Source: Kaustia mangrovi (GTDB lineage: Bacteria; Pseudomonadota; Alphaproteobacteria; Rhizobiales; Im1). From it: a stretch of 64,000 nt of DNA. Under the pieces are notes generated by a model that did not search any database, was not told where the DNA came from, and saw only the letters and a list, made by a program, of their open reading frames with translations. This document shows, in pieces, positions 48,635 to 56,935 of this stretch (position 1 is its first letter; each line of letters starts with the position of its first letter). The stretch is from positions 2,222,501 to 2,286,500 of the forward strand of contig NZ_CP058214.1 in assembly GCF_015482775.1 (NCBI RefSeq). Reading direction: 5' to 3'. A program made the translations under genes and the position numbers.

Positions 48635-48648
48635 CCGAGGGCGGAGCC

Positions 48649-50646
48649 CTATGCCGCCGCCGTGCATTCCCGGTCGGCGAGCGCGACGATGTCGTCCATG
48701 ATCGCGTTGATGGCGAAGTCCTTCGGCGTATAGACCGCCTTCACCCCGCATTGCTTGAGCACGAGCACGTCGGAGGCGGGAATGATGCCGCCGACCACGA
48801 CGGGAATGTCGAGCCCCTGCGTGCGCAGCCTGTTCATCACGTCCTGGACGAGGGTCACATGGCTGCCCGACAGGATCGACAGGCCGATCACATGGGCCTT
48901 CTCGCGCTTCGCCGCGGCGACGATCTCCTCCGGCGTCAGGCGGATGCCGTCATAGGCGACCTCCATGCCGATCTCGCGGGCACGCACGGCGATCTGTTCC
49001 GCACCGTTTGAATGGCCGTCGAGGCCGGGCTTGCCGACGAGCAGCTTCAGCCGCTCGCCAAGCTTCTCGGAGACCCGCTCCACGCCCGCGCGCAGCTCCC
49101 GGATGCGCTCTGCGCCATCGGTCACCATGGCGACCGCGGCGATGCCGGTGGGCGCCCGGTACTCGCCGAAGACCTCGCGCAGGGTCGCGCCCCATTCGCC
49201 CGTCGTCACGCCGGCCTTCGCCGCCGCGATCGAGGGCTCCATGATGTTGCGCCCCTCCTGCGCGGCCTCGCGCAGCGCATCGAGCGCGGCTGCGGCCGCA
49301 CGCCCGTCGCGGGCGCCGCGCCACTGCCTGAGGCTCTCCACGGCCTCCGTTTCGACCATTTCCGGAACGGTCAGAACGCCGCCCTCCTCGCCCGACAGCG
49401 GCGAGGGCTCCGTCTCCGTATAGGCGTTGACGCCGACCACCGTCTGCTCGCCCGCCTCGATGGCCTTGAGCCGCTCCGCATTGGCCGCGACCAGCGCCTC
49501 CTTCATGTACCCCGTCTCGATGGCGGCGATGGCACCGCCCATCTCCCCGATCCGGTCGAGCTCCAGACGCACCGCCTCCTTGATCTCCTCCACCCTGGCG
49601 GTGATCTCGCGGCTGCCGTCGAAGATGTCGCCATATTCGAGAAGGTCGGTCTCGTAGGCGAGGATCTGCTGCATCCTGAGCGACCATTGCTGGTCCCACG
49701 GCCGGGGCAGGCCCAGCGCCTCGTTCCAGGCGGGAAGCTGGACGGCGCGGGCGCGCGCGCCCTTCGACAGCGTGACCGCCAGCATCTCGATCAGGATGCG
49801 GTAGACATTGTTCTCCGGCTGCTGCTCGGTGAGCCCCAGGGAGTTGACCTGAACGCCGTAGCGGAAGCGCCGGAACTTCTCCTCCTCCACGCCGTAGCGC
49901 TCACGGCAGATCTCGTCCCAGAGCTCCGCGAAGGCACGCATCTTGGACAGCTCCGTGACGAAGCGGATGCCGGCATTGACGAAGAAGGAGATGCGCCCGA
50001 CGACGCGCGGGAAATCGTCCCCCGGCACCGCGCCGGAGTCGCGCACCGCGTCGAGCACGGCGCGTGCGGTGGCGAGCGCGTAGGCCACCTCCTGCACCGG
50101 CGTCGCGCCCGCTTCCTGGAGGTGGTAGGAGCACACATTCACCGGGTTCCATTTCGGCAGCTCGCGATAGGCCCAGGTGATGGTGTCGGTGATGAGCCGC
50201 ATGGACGGCTCCGGCGGGAACACATAGGTGCCGCGCGAAAGATATTCCTTGACAATGTCGTTCTGCGTGGTGCCCGCAAGGCTCGCCCGGTCGATGCCGC
50301 GCTCGTCGGCGAGCGCCGTGTAGAGCGCGAGCAGCCACGCCGCCGTCGCGTTGATCGTCATGGAGGTGTTCATGCGGTCGAGCGGGATGCCGTCGAACAG
50401 CGCGCGCATGTCGCCGAGATGGGCCACCGGCACGCCGACCTTGCCCACCTCGCCGCGCGCCAGCACATGATCGGGGTCGTAGCCGGTCTGCGTCGGCAGG
50501 TCGAAGGCGACGGAGAGACCCGTCTGGCCCTTGGCGAGATTGGTGCGGTAGAGCGCGTTGGAGGCCCTGGCCGTCGAATGGCCGGCATAGGTCCTGAAGA
50601 TCCACGGCCTGTCGCGCATCTGCGCCTTATCCGGCGTCTCGTTCAT
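48649..50646 (-). CDS. ecm: Ethylmalonyl-CoA mutase (MeaA family)
   Basis: A coenzyme-B12 mutase that converts ethylmalonyl-CoA to methylsuccinyl-CoA in the ethylmalonyl-CoA pathway, used for acetyl-CoA assimilation without glyoxylate bypass. The 665-residue protein starts KAQMRDRPWIFRTYAGHST. It has the substrate-binding barrel (AFDLPTQTGYDPDH, MTINATAAWLLALY) and a C-terminal cobalamin domain with KPGLDGHSNGAEQ, the His ligand motif DxHxxG. Its single-chain form and closeness to MeaA distinguish it from methylmalonyl-CoA mutase, and the divergent ccr gene confirms the pathway. GGGAGAAGG precedes the ATG. Confidence 0.94.
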   Translation of the reverse strand: MNETPDKAQMRDRPWIFRTYAGHSTARASNALYRTNLAKGQTGLSVAFDLPTQTGYDPDHVLARGEVGKVGVPVAHLGDMRALFDGIPLDRMNTSMTINATAAWLLALYTALADERGIDRASLAGTTQNDIVKEYLSRGTYVFPPEPSMRLITDTITWAYRELPKWNPVNVCSYHLQEAGATPVQEVAYALATARAVLDAVRDSGAVPGDDFPRVVGRISFFVNAGIRFVTELSKMRAFAELWDEICRERYGVEEEKFRRFRYGVQVNSLGLTEQQPENNVYRILIEMLAVTLSKGARARAVQLPAWNEALGLPRPWDQQWSLRMQQILAYETDLLEYGDIFDGSREITARVEEIKEAVRLELDRIGEMGGAIAAIETGYMKEALVAANAERLKAIEAGEQTVVGVNAYTETEPSPLSGEEGGVLTVPEMVETEAVESLRQWRGARDGRAAAAALDALREAAQEGRNIMEPSIAAAKAGVTTGEWGATLREVFGEYRAPTGIAAVAMVTDGAERIRELRAGVERVSEKLGERLKLLVGKPGLDGHSNGAEQIAVRAREIGMEVAYDGIRLTPEEIVAAAKREKAHVIGLSILSGSHVTLVQDVMNRLRTQGLDIPVVVGGIIPASDVLVLKQCGVKAVYTPKDFAINAIMDDIVALADRECTAAA

Positions 50647-50657
50647 GACCTTCTCCC

Positions 50658-50798
50658 TATTGTCCCGCAATATCTGAGCATGCCTGATTGTGCGGCGCAA
50701 CCGATACGTTTCGCGACACCCCGAAACGTGGATCGACGCCCCCGTTTTCTGCGACTTTTCGCTATTGTTCCACAATGCGGATACTGTTGCATCGCAAA
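50658..50798. promoter_or_regulatory. Repeated TTGY-N3-RCAA elements between ecm and ccr
   Basis: Three short inverted repeats share one form: ATTGTCCCGCAAT (50659-50671), ATTGTTCCACAAT (50765-50777) and TTGCATCGCAA (50788-50798). A longer-spaced variant, TTGTGCGGCGCAA, lies at 50688-50700. The second and third are centred 22 bp apart, two helical turns. They recall the TTTGCAAA-type repeats reported for ScfR-family acyl-CoA regulators such as PccR, but the match is loose. Confidence 0.45.
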
Positions 50799-50929
50799 AT
50801 TGCCTAGGAAATCGGCACGATTGCTTGCTATGATCGCGGCATGGGAATGCCGGAGCCATGCGGCGGGCGAGCCGGAGAGTCGAGGCGCATCTCCGGCCGG
50901 ACGTCCTGGAGTGAGGGAGCAATGCGAGA

Positions 50930-52230
50930 ATGACAGCGGCAGCGCAGGCGATCGCGAGCACGGCCAACAGCAACACCCCGAAGAAGGATCTCTACGAGAT
51001 CGGCGAGATCCCGCCGCTCGGCCATGTCCCGAAAAACATGTATGCCTGGACCATCCGCCAGGAGCGTCACGGCCCCCCGAGGATGCGATGCAGGTGGAGG
51101 TCGTGCCCACCTGGGAGATCGATTCCGACGAGGTGCTCGTCCTCGTGATGGCCGCGGGCGTCAACTACAACGGCGTGTGGGCCTCGCTCGGCCAGCCGAT
51201 CTCGACCATCGACGTGCACAAGCACCCCTTTCATGTCGCGGGCTCCGACGCCTCCGGCATCGTCTGGGCCGTCGGCTCCAAGGTGAAGCGCTGGAAGGTC
51301 GGCGACGAGGTCGTCATCCACTGCAACCAGGACGACGGTGACGACGAGGAGTGCAATGGCGGCGACCCGATGTTCTCCTCCTCCCAGCGCATCTGGGGTT
51401 ACGAGACGCCGGACGGCTCCTTCGCCCAGTTCTGCCGCGTCCAGTCGCGTCAGCTCATGCCGCGGCCGAAGCATCTCACCTGGGAGGAATCGGCCTGCTA
51501 CACGCTGGTGCTGGCGACCGCCTACCGCATGCTGTTCGGCCATCGCCCGCATATTCTGCGCCCCGGCCACAATGTGCTGATCTGGGGTGCGTCGGGGGGC
51601 CTGGGCTCCATGGCCGTCCAGCTCTGCGCGGCCGCCGGGGCGAGCGCCATCGGCGTCATCTCCGACGAGACCAAGCGCGACTACGTGCTCTCGCTCGGCG
51701 CGCGCGGCGTCATCAACCGCAAGGATTTCGATTGCTGGGGCCAGATGCCGGCTGTCAACACGCCGGAATACAACGCCTGGGCGAAAGAGGTCCGCCGCTT
51801 CGGCAAGGCGATCTGGGACATCACCGGCAAGGGCGTGAATGTCGACTTCGTGTTCGAGCACCCCGGCGAGGCGACCTTCCCCGTCTCCTGCTTCGTGGTG
51901 AAGCGCGGCGGCATGGTCGTCTTCTGCGCCGGCACGACGGGCTACAACATCACCTTCGACGCCCGCTATGTCTGGATGCACCAGAAGCGCATCCAGGGCT
52001 CCCACTTCGCCCATCTCAAGCAGGCCGCACAGGCCAACCAGCTCGTTGTCAATCGGCGGATCGACCCGTGCATGTCGGAGGTCTTCTCCTGGGCCGACAT
52101 CCCCAAGGCCCATATGCGCATGTGGAAGAACCAGCACCAGCCGGGCAACATGGCCGTGCTCGTCAACGCCCAGCGCACGGGGCTGCGCACCTTCGAGGAC
52201 GTCCTGGAGGAAGGCGGCGGCGCGGCCTAG
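50930..52230 (+). pseudogene. ccr: Crotonyl-CoA carboxylase/reductase, disrupted by a one-base frameshift
   Basis: Ccr reductively carboxylates crotonyl-CoA to ethylmalonyl-CoA with NADPH, the key step before Ecm. The N-terminal part (MTAAAQAIASTANSNTPKKD, then LYEIGEIPPLGHVPKNMYAWTIRQERHGPP) is in one frame. The rest (EDAMQVEVVPTWEIDSDEV to EEGGGAA) is in another, with the break at a run of six C (51073-51078). Adding one base there restores a normal product of about 433 residues with the conserved GVNYNGVWASLG, HCNQDDGDDEECNGGDPMFS, IWGASGGLGSMAVQLCAA and CAGTTGYNITFD. As written, translation ends 72 codons in. Everything else is conserved, so a sequence error or a very recent or phase-variable change is likelier than old decay. 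Confidence 0.9.
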
Positions 52231-52244
52231 GGTCCTGACCCTAG
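52227..52244. terminator. Palindrome spanning both stop codons of ccr and yihY
   Basis: CTAGGGTC-CT-GACCCTAG, an 18-bp palindrome, contains the TAG stop of ccr and the opposite stop of the YihY gene. It is the only hairpin available between two genes 10 bp apart, so it may end both transcripts. Confidence 0.4.
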
Positions 52245-53119
52245 CGCGTCTCCGGCCCGCGCCGGCGCAGGCGGATGGCGCGGTTGATCTCGCCGCCGAA
52301 GATCATGATCAGCGCGCCCAGATAGACGAAGATCATCGCTGCCATGATGCCCGCGAGCCCCGCATAGGTGCTGGCGAAGCTCGCGAACCGGCCGAGATAG
52401 ACCGAATAGCTCCAGGCCATCACGATCCATATGGCGACGGTGAACGCGACCCCCGGCCACAGGTCCCGCAGCGGCCGGATGCGCGCCGGCAGGAAGAGAT
52501 GCGCCATGACGAGCCCGATGACGAGCACCGCGAGCGCGAAGGGATAGCGCACCGCGTCGTAGAGCTCCGGCACATGGTCGGCGCCCGGAATGTACTTGTA
52601 CATGAGCGCGCGGATGACCGGGGCCAGCACGATCAGGAACGCCACGGCGATCAGCACGGCCGCGCCGGCGAACACGAACAGGATGTTCTGCGCGAACAGA
52701 CGGATCGCGGAGCGGCGCTCCTTCAGGTCGTAGGCCCGGTTCAGGCCGACGCGCACGCTGTCCACCCCGCCGGATGCCGTCCACAGGGTCAAGAGCACGC
52801 CGATGCTCAATAGCCCGCCCCTCTGCCGGGTCAGCACATTCTCGATCTCCGGCACGAGCGGCGAGACGATATCGGACGGCGCGATGCTCAGGAGATAGTT
52901 CACCAGCGCCTCGGCCAGATGCTCGTCGCCGACGAAGCCCGCCAGCGCGGTGAGGAAGATCAGGAACGGAAAGGCCGACAGGAGGATCCGATAGGCGATG
53001 TTGCCCGCGAGCGGCACCGCCTCGTCCGCGAAAAGCCGCGCGAAGGCCTCCGCGAAGACCGACCATGTCGCTGCCAGCAACCCCTGTCGTCCCTGTGTGG
53101 TTTTGTCCCGGCCGGCCAT
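52241..53119 (-). CDS. YihY/virulence factor BrkB family membrane protein
   Basis: A 292-residue inner-membrane protein with about six hydrophobic helices and the family signature PLAGNIAYRILLSAFPFLIFLTALAGFVG. Also visible are the TLWTASGGVDSVRVGLNRAYDLKERRSAIR block and the conserved C-terminal GRFASFASTYAGLAGIMAAMIFVYLGALIMIFGGEINRAI. The family was once called ribonuclease BN by mistake; its true function is unknown. It is convergent with ccr. No partner gene is evident. Confidence 0.92.
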   Translation of the reverse strand: MAGRDKTTQGRQGLLAATWSVFAEAFARLFADEAVPLAGNIAYRILLSAFPFLIFLTALAGFVGDEHLAEALVNYLLSIAPSDIVSPLVPEIENVLTRQRGGLLSIGVLLTLWTASGGVDSVRVGLNRAYDLKERRSAIRLFAQNILFVFAGAAVLIAVAFLIVLAPVIRALMYKYIPGADHVPELYDAVRYPFALAVLVIGLVMAHLFLPARIRPLRDLWPGVAFTVAIWIVMAWSYSVYLGRFASFASTYAGLAGIMAAMIFVYLGALIMIFGGEINRAIRLRRRGPETR

Positions 53120-53232
53120 GCGCCCCGCGTCCCGATGCCTCGTGTTCTCCAGCGTTCCATATCATCCGGAAACGGGAAAGGCGACGCCCCTGACGGCCCG
53201 TCTGCCGCGACCGCAGGGGGAGAGGCTCCGCG

Positions 53233-54177
53233 TCACACCGCCGCGACGCACGACCCCGGCAGGGCCGTGCTCCTTTCCACCTCCGTCAGGAGCCAGTCGT
53301 GGAACGCCTTGACCGGCGCCTCCTCCATCAGCGCGGGCGGAATGACCAGCCAGTAGCCATAGCCGTCATGGGCGAGTTCCAGCTCGAAGGGGCGCACGAG
53401 CCGGCCCGACGAGAGATCGTCGCCGACAAGCACGCCGTTCACGAGCGCCACGCCCTGACCCGCCAGCGCGGCGGCGACGGCGTTCGCCTCGTCGTTGAAC
53501 ACCGGGCCGCGCGACCAGTCGACCTCCTCCGCACCGGCCGCCTTGAGCCACATCGCCCATTCCGGCGAGGTGGCGTCGCCGGACAGCCAGTGCACATGCA
53601 GGAGCGTATGCCGGGCGAGGTCCGCCGGCACGCGCAGGGGCGGGCCGTCTTCCAGGAGCTGCGGGCTGCAAACGGGGAAATTCCGGTAGGGCACGAGCGG
53701 CTCGACGACGAAATCCGGATAGGCCCCGTCCCCGTAGCGGATCGCGATATCGACCCCGTCGCGGGCGAAGTCGATAACCCGGCTGTTGGAATCGATGCGC
53801 ACATCGACCTCCGGGCAGATCCGCCGGAAGCCCTCCAGCCTTGGCACCAGCCACTTGGCGGCGAAGGACGGCGCCATGGAGATGACGAGTTGGCGCCGAT
53901 CCCCGCGCCGGCGCACGCGCTCCACCGCGCCGGCGAGCTGGCCGAGCCCGTCGCGCACGCCCGGCAGGAGCGCCTGGCCGGCCTGGGTCAGCTCGACCGC
54001 GCGGGGCTTGCGCACGAAGAGCTTGGTGCCGAGCCAGTCCTCCAGTTGGCGGATATGGTGGCTGATCGCCGCCGGGGTGACGTGAAGCTCTTCCGAGGCC
54101 CGGGTGAAGCTCATGTGCCGGGCCGCCGCCTCGAAGGCGCGCAGGGCGGAGAGATGGGCGAGCGCTTGCGGATTCAT
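53233..54177 (-). CDS. LysR family transcriptional regulator (GcvA-like), second copy
   Basis: A 314-residue LysR regulator with an N-terminal helix-turn-helix (LSALRAFEAAARHMSFTRASEELHVTPAAISHHIRQLEDWLG) of GcvA type and an effector domain (about 95-300). Like the LysR gene near 18 kb it is divergent from a small DUF1127-type gene, and both regulators belong to the same subgroup, though their effector domains differ clearly. The divergent region holds CCCGT-TTGT-ACGGG and a direct repeat of ATTGAAC, either of which could be bound. Effector unknown. Confidence 0.93.
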   Translation of the reverse strand: MNPQALAHLSALRAFEAAARHMSFTRASEELHVTPAAISHHIRQLEDWLGTKLFVRKPRAVELTQAGQALLPGVRDGLGQLAGAVERVRRRGDRRQLVISMAPSFAAKWLVPRLEGFRRICPEVDVRIDSNSRVIDFARDGVDIAIRYGDGAYPDFVVEPLVPYRNFPVCSPQLLEDGPPLRVPADLARHTLLHVHWLSGDATSPEWAMWLKAAGAEEVDWSRGPVFNDEANAVAAALAGQGVALVNGVLVGDDLSSGRLVRPFELELAHDGYGYWLVIPPALMEEAPVKAFHDWLLTEVERSTALPGSCVAAV

Positions 54178-54282
54178 GGTTTAGTTTTCCTCATCCCGGC
54201 GACAAGGATTACCCGTTTGTACGGGCGATTGAACGGCCTCACATTAAAACAGCATTGAACTCTTGTCATGAGGAGACAGCCC

Positions 54283-54609
54283 ATGGCCACCGCCTCGCAC
54301 ACTTGCCGATGCGCCGCCACAGCCGGCGACAAGTCCGCTCCCCTGTCGGACCGCCTCGCGCAGGCCCTGGCCCATCGGCCGGCGGGCCCGGTCACGGGCG
54401 CCCTTGTCGCGGCCCTCGCGGCCTGGCACCGCCGGCGCGTCAGGCGCACCGTGCTCGCCGAGCTCAGGCGGCTCGACCCGTGGCTCCTGGACGATATCGG
54501 GCTCGACCCGGCGCATCTGGAGGAGGTCGCCGAACGCATGGCCGACAACTATCTCGCCCGCGGCAGCCGCGGGACGATCCAGGAGCTTGCAAGCGACATC
54601 CGGCGCTGA
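54283..54609 (+). CDS. DUF1127-like small protein, second copy
   Basis: A 108-residue protein. The middle and end (WHRRRVRRTVLAELRRLDPWLLDDIGLDPAHLEEVAERMAD) match the DUF1127 pattern, with the DIGL motif clearer than in the copy at 18.9 kb. The N-terminal half is an unrelated Ala/His-rich extension. I start at MATASHTC, preceded by GAGGAGA at a good distance. It is divergent from a LysR regulator and 101 bp before the GAF-LuxR gene on the same strand. Confidence 0.7.
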   Translation: MATASHTCRCAATAGDKSAPLSDRLAQALAHRPAGPVTGALVAALAAWHRRRVRRTVLAELRRLDPWLLDDIGLDPAHLEEVAERMADNYLARGSRGTIQELASDIRR

Positions 54610-54710
54610 CAGGTCGCAAGGCCCGGCTCCCGCGCCGGGTCTTGCCATCTCCCGGCGTGCGTTTACCATTTCCCGGCAGACCGGGGCTTGGGCACGTCGG
54701 GGGGACACCC

Positions 54711-55757
54711 ATGAGCGATGACAAGCCGGATATTCCCGAGGCCATGCTGGCCAAGTGGCAGCGTGTGGTCGACCTCGCCGCCGACCTCGTGGAGGTTCCG
54801 GCAAGCCTCGTGATGCGGACGCAGCCGCCGGACCATTCCGTCCTGGTCTCCAGCCGGAGCGCGGGAAATCCGTACAGTCCCGGCCAGTCCTTCGAGCTGA
54901 ACGAGCGGCTCTATTGCTATGCGGTCCTGCGCGACGCCCGCGCGCTGGTCGTGCGCGACGCCCATGCCGATCCCGACTGGGACGACAATCAGGACCTCGC
55001 CCACGGCATGTCGTTCTATGTCGGCTATCCGCTCGCATGGCCCGACGGCGCACTGTTCGGCACGATCTGCGTGCTGGACCGGCAGGACAACGAGAAGGCA
55101 CGGCGCTGCCGCGAGCTCCTGGAGGCCTTTCGCGGCGTCGTGGAGACCGACCTGGCGCTGCTCGTGGAGATGGACCGGCGCGCACGGGCCGAAGCTGCCC
55201 TGACGGACACGCTCGAGACGCTGGAAGCGCGGGTCGCGGAGAGAACGCGCGCGCTCACCGTGGCCAATGACGGGCTCCGCCAGGAGATCGCCAGCCGCCA
55301 GAGGGCAGAGCAGGCCCTGCTGAGGCGCGAGCACGAGCTGGAGGAGGCCAACACCGCGCTGAGGGTGCTCCTGTCCAATATGGAGGAGTCGCGCCACGCC
55401 TTCGAGGAGCAGATCCTCCGGCAGATCAAGGGGCTGGTGCTGCCCCATCTCGCCCGGCTGCGCCAGGCCGTCGGCGAGAACGAGCCGGCACGCTCCTATC
55501 TCGGCCTCGCGGAGACCAATCTCGAGCAGATCACCTCATCCTTCGCCGACAGGCTCGTCACCGCCTTCGAGGGCCTCACGCCGATGGAGGCCGAGATCGC
55601 CCAGATGGTCATGAACGGCCAGACGACGAAGGACATCGCCCGCGCCCTGTCGCGCGAGACGAGCACCATCGAGTTCCACCGCAACAATATCCGCCGCAAG
55701 CTCGGCATCGGCAGCCGGCGGACCAATCTCCGGCGCTACCTGCTCTCGCTTCACTGA
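54711..55757 (+). CDS. GAF domain LuxR-type transcriptional regulator
   Basis: A 348-residue regulator. It has an N-terminal GAF-like sensor (about 10-165, with FELNERLYCYAVLRDARALVVRDAHADPDWDDN and YVGYPLAWPDGALFGTICVLDRQ). A long coiled coil follows (about 165-270, rich in Arg/Glu/Leu). The C-terminal LuxR HTH (about 280-345) reads LTPMEAEIAQMVMNGQTTKDIARALSRETSTIEFHRNNIRRKLG. The coiled coil suggests dimer signalling from the GAF. It lies 133 bp before a Tat-exported metallo-beta-lactamase-fold gene on the same strand, a possible target. A short hairpin (ATGGGG-ATTTAC-CCCCAT, 55766-55783) lies between them. The ligand is unknown. Confidence 0.88.
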   Translation: MSDDKPDIPEAMLAKWQRVVDLAADLVEVPASLVMRTQPPDHSVLVSSRSAGNPYSPGQSFELNERLYCYAVLRDARALVVRDAHADPDWDDNQDLAHGMSFYVGYPLAWPDGALFGTICVLDRQDNEKARRCRELLEAFRGVVETDLALLVEMDRRARAEAALTDTLETLEARVAERTRALTVANDGLRQEIASRQRAEQALLRREHELEEANTALRVLLSNMEESRHAFEEQILRQIKGLVLPHLARLRQAVGENEPARSYLGLAETNLEQITSSFADRLVTAFEGLTPMEAEIAQMVMNGQTTKDIARALSRETSTIEFHRNNIRRKLGIGSRRTNLRRYLLSLH

Positions 55758-55890
55758 CGCCGAATATGGGGATTTACCCCCATTCCGCCCCCAACCTGCC
55801 CATGTCAGCGCGCCTGCGGCCCGGTGCTAGGCTTGCCCGTGAGCCGGACCGGAGGGGCCGGCGCGCCAATCCATGTGAGGAGGGAGCACG

Positions 55891-56874
55891 ATGGACAGGA
55901 AAGATCTCGAACCGCTCGCCGCCGACGGATCGTCCGGCACACTCGCGCCGGGCATCTCGCGGCGCTCGTTCTTCGTCGCGGCGGGCGCGGCCGGCGTCTG
56001 CGGCGCGGCAACCGCGCTGGGACCGACCGCCGCCAAGGCCCAGTCCACCGACTGGCAGCAGCCGGGCAACAACAATCACGTCCTCGCACTGCAGGAGCAG
56101 TCGGCCTATCCCGACGGGCCGGTCACCGTGGACTTCTACGGCCATTGCGCGATCAAGCTCACCTCGCCCGGCGGGGCGACGGTGCTGTTCGACCCCTGGC
56201 GCGACGATCCGTCGGGCGCCTGGGGCCTGTGGTTCAAGAACGAGTTTCCGGAAACCCTGGTCGACATCACCATGTCGACGCACACCCATTTCGACCACGA
56301 CGCGATCCACCGGCCGCAATCGACCATGGTGCTCGACCGCATGGTCGGGTCCTTCGCCTTCGCCGACCTGAAGATCACGGGCTTTGCCGACAAGCACGCC
56401 TGCGTCGCGCCGGGCTGGTATCCCTGGACCGACGCGCTGAAGGAGTTCGGCGTGGATGCCTGCCCGCCGAACAATCCCGGCCATATGGACATGGTCACCT
56501 ATCTGGTGGAGACCGGCGGCATCCGCACGCTCATCTGGGGTGATAACCGGCACAATCCGCCGGACGCCTTCTGGGAGGCGGTGGGCCCGGTCGATATCCT
56601 GACCCTGCCGGTGGACGGCTCGCAGCACATCCTGTCCTATGCGCAGGGCGATGCCATCGTGGAGCGGCTGAAGCCGAAGATCGTCATCCCGACGCACTAT
56701 CTCGGCGAGACCACGACCTACACGCTCTCCACCCTTCAGCCGGCCGACGAGTGGGTGAAGAGCCAGAAGAGCTACAAGATGCTCGACGGGCCGGCGCTGA
56801 CGCTCGCCGCCGCGGAGGTCTCGGGCATGGACCGCGAGTTCCTGTATTTCGGGGATCACGCGGCCCAGACCTAG
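55891..56874 (+). CDS. Tat-exported MBL-fold metallohydrolase (UlaG-like)
   Basis: A 327-residue periplasmic hydrolase. It has a twin-arginine signal (SRRSFFVAAGAAGVCGAATALG, ending near KAQS), then a metallo-beta-lactamase fold of the UlaG type. This begins VTVDFYGHCAIKLTSPGGATVLFDPW and has the metal site STHTHFDHDAIH, a later WGDNRHNPP and VIPTHYLGE. Such proteins hydrolyse lactones or phosphodiesters; the substrate here is unknown. GGAGGGAG precedes the start. The GAF-LuxR regulator upstream may control it. Confidence 0.87.
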   Translation: MDRKDLEPLAADGSSGTLAPGISRRSFFVAAGAAGVCGAATALGPTAAKAQSTDWQQPGNNNHVLALQEQSAYPDGPVTVDFYGHCAIKLTSPGGATVLFDPWRDDPSGAWGLWFKNEFPETLVDITMSTHTHFDHDAIHRPQSTMVLDRMVGSFAFADLKITGFADKHACVAPGWYPWTDALKEFGVDACPPNNPGHMDMVTYLVETGGIRTLIWGDNRHNPPDAFWEAVGPVDILTLPVDGSQHILSYAQGDAIVERLKPKIVIPTHYLGETTTYTLSTLQPADEWVKSQKSYKMLDGPALTLAAAEVSGMDREFLYFGDHAAQT

Positions 56875-56883
56875 TCATGAGGA

Positions 56884-56909
56884 AAGAGGCCATCCGGAGA
56901 TGGCCTCTT
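56884..56909. terminator. Hairpin between MBL-fold gene and asd
   Basis: A perfect 11-bp stem (AAGAGGCCATC-CGGA-GATGGCCTCTT) lies between two convergent genes. On both strands it ends in TCTT with a short pyrimidine tail, suitable as a shared terminator. Confidence 0.65.
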
Positions 56910-56935
56910 CCGACTGTCCAGGTCTCAGGCGAGGA

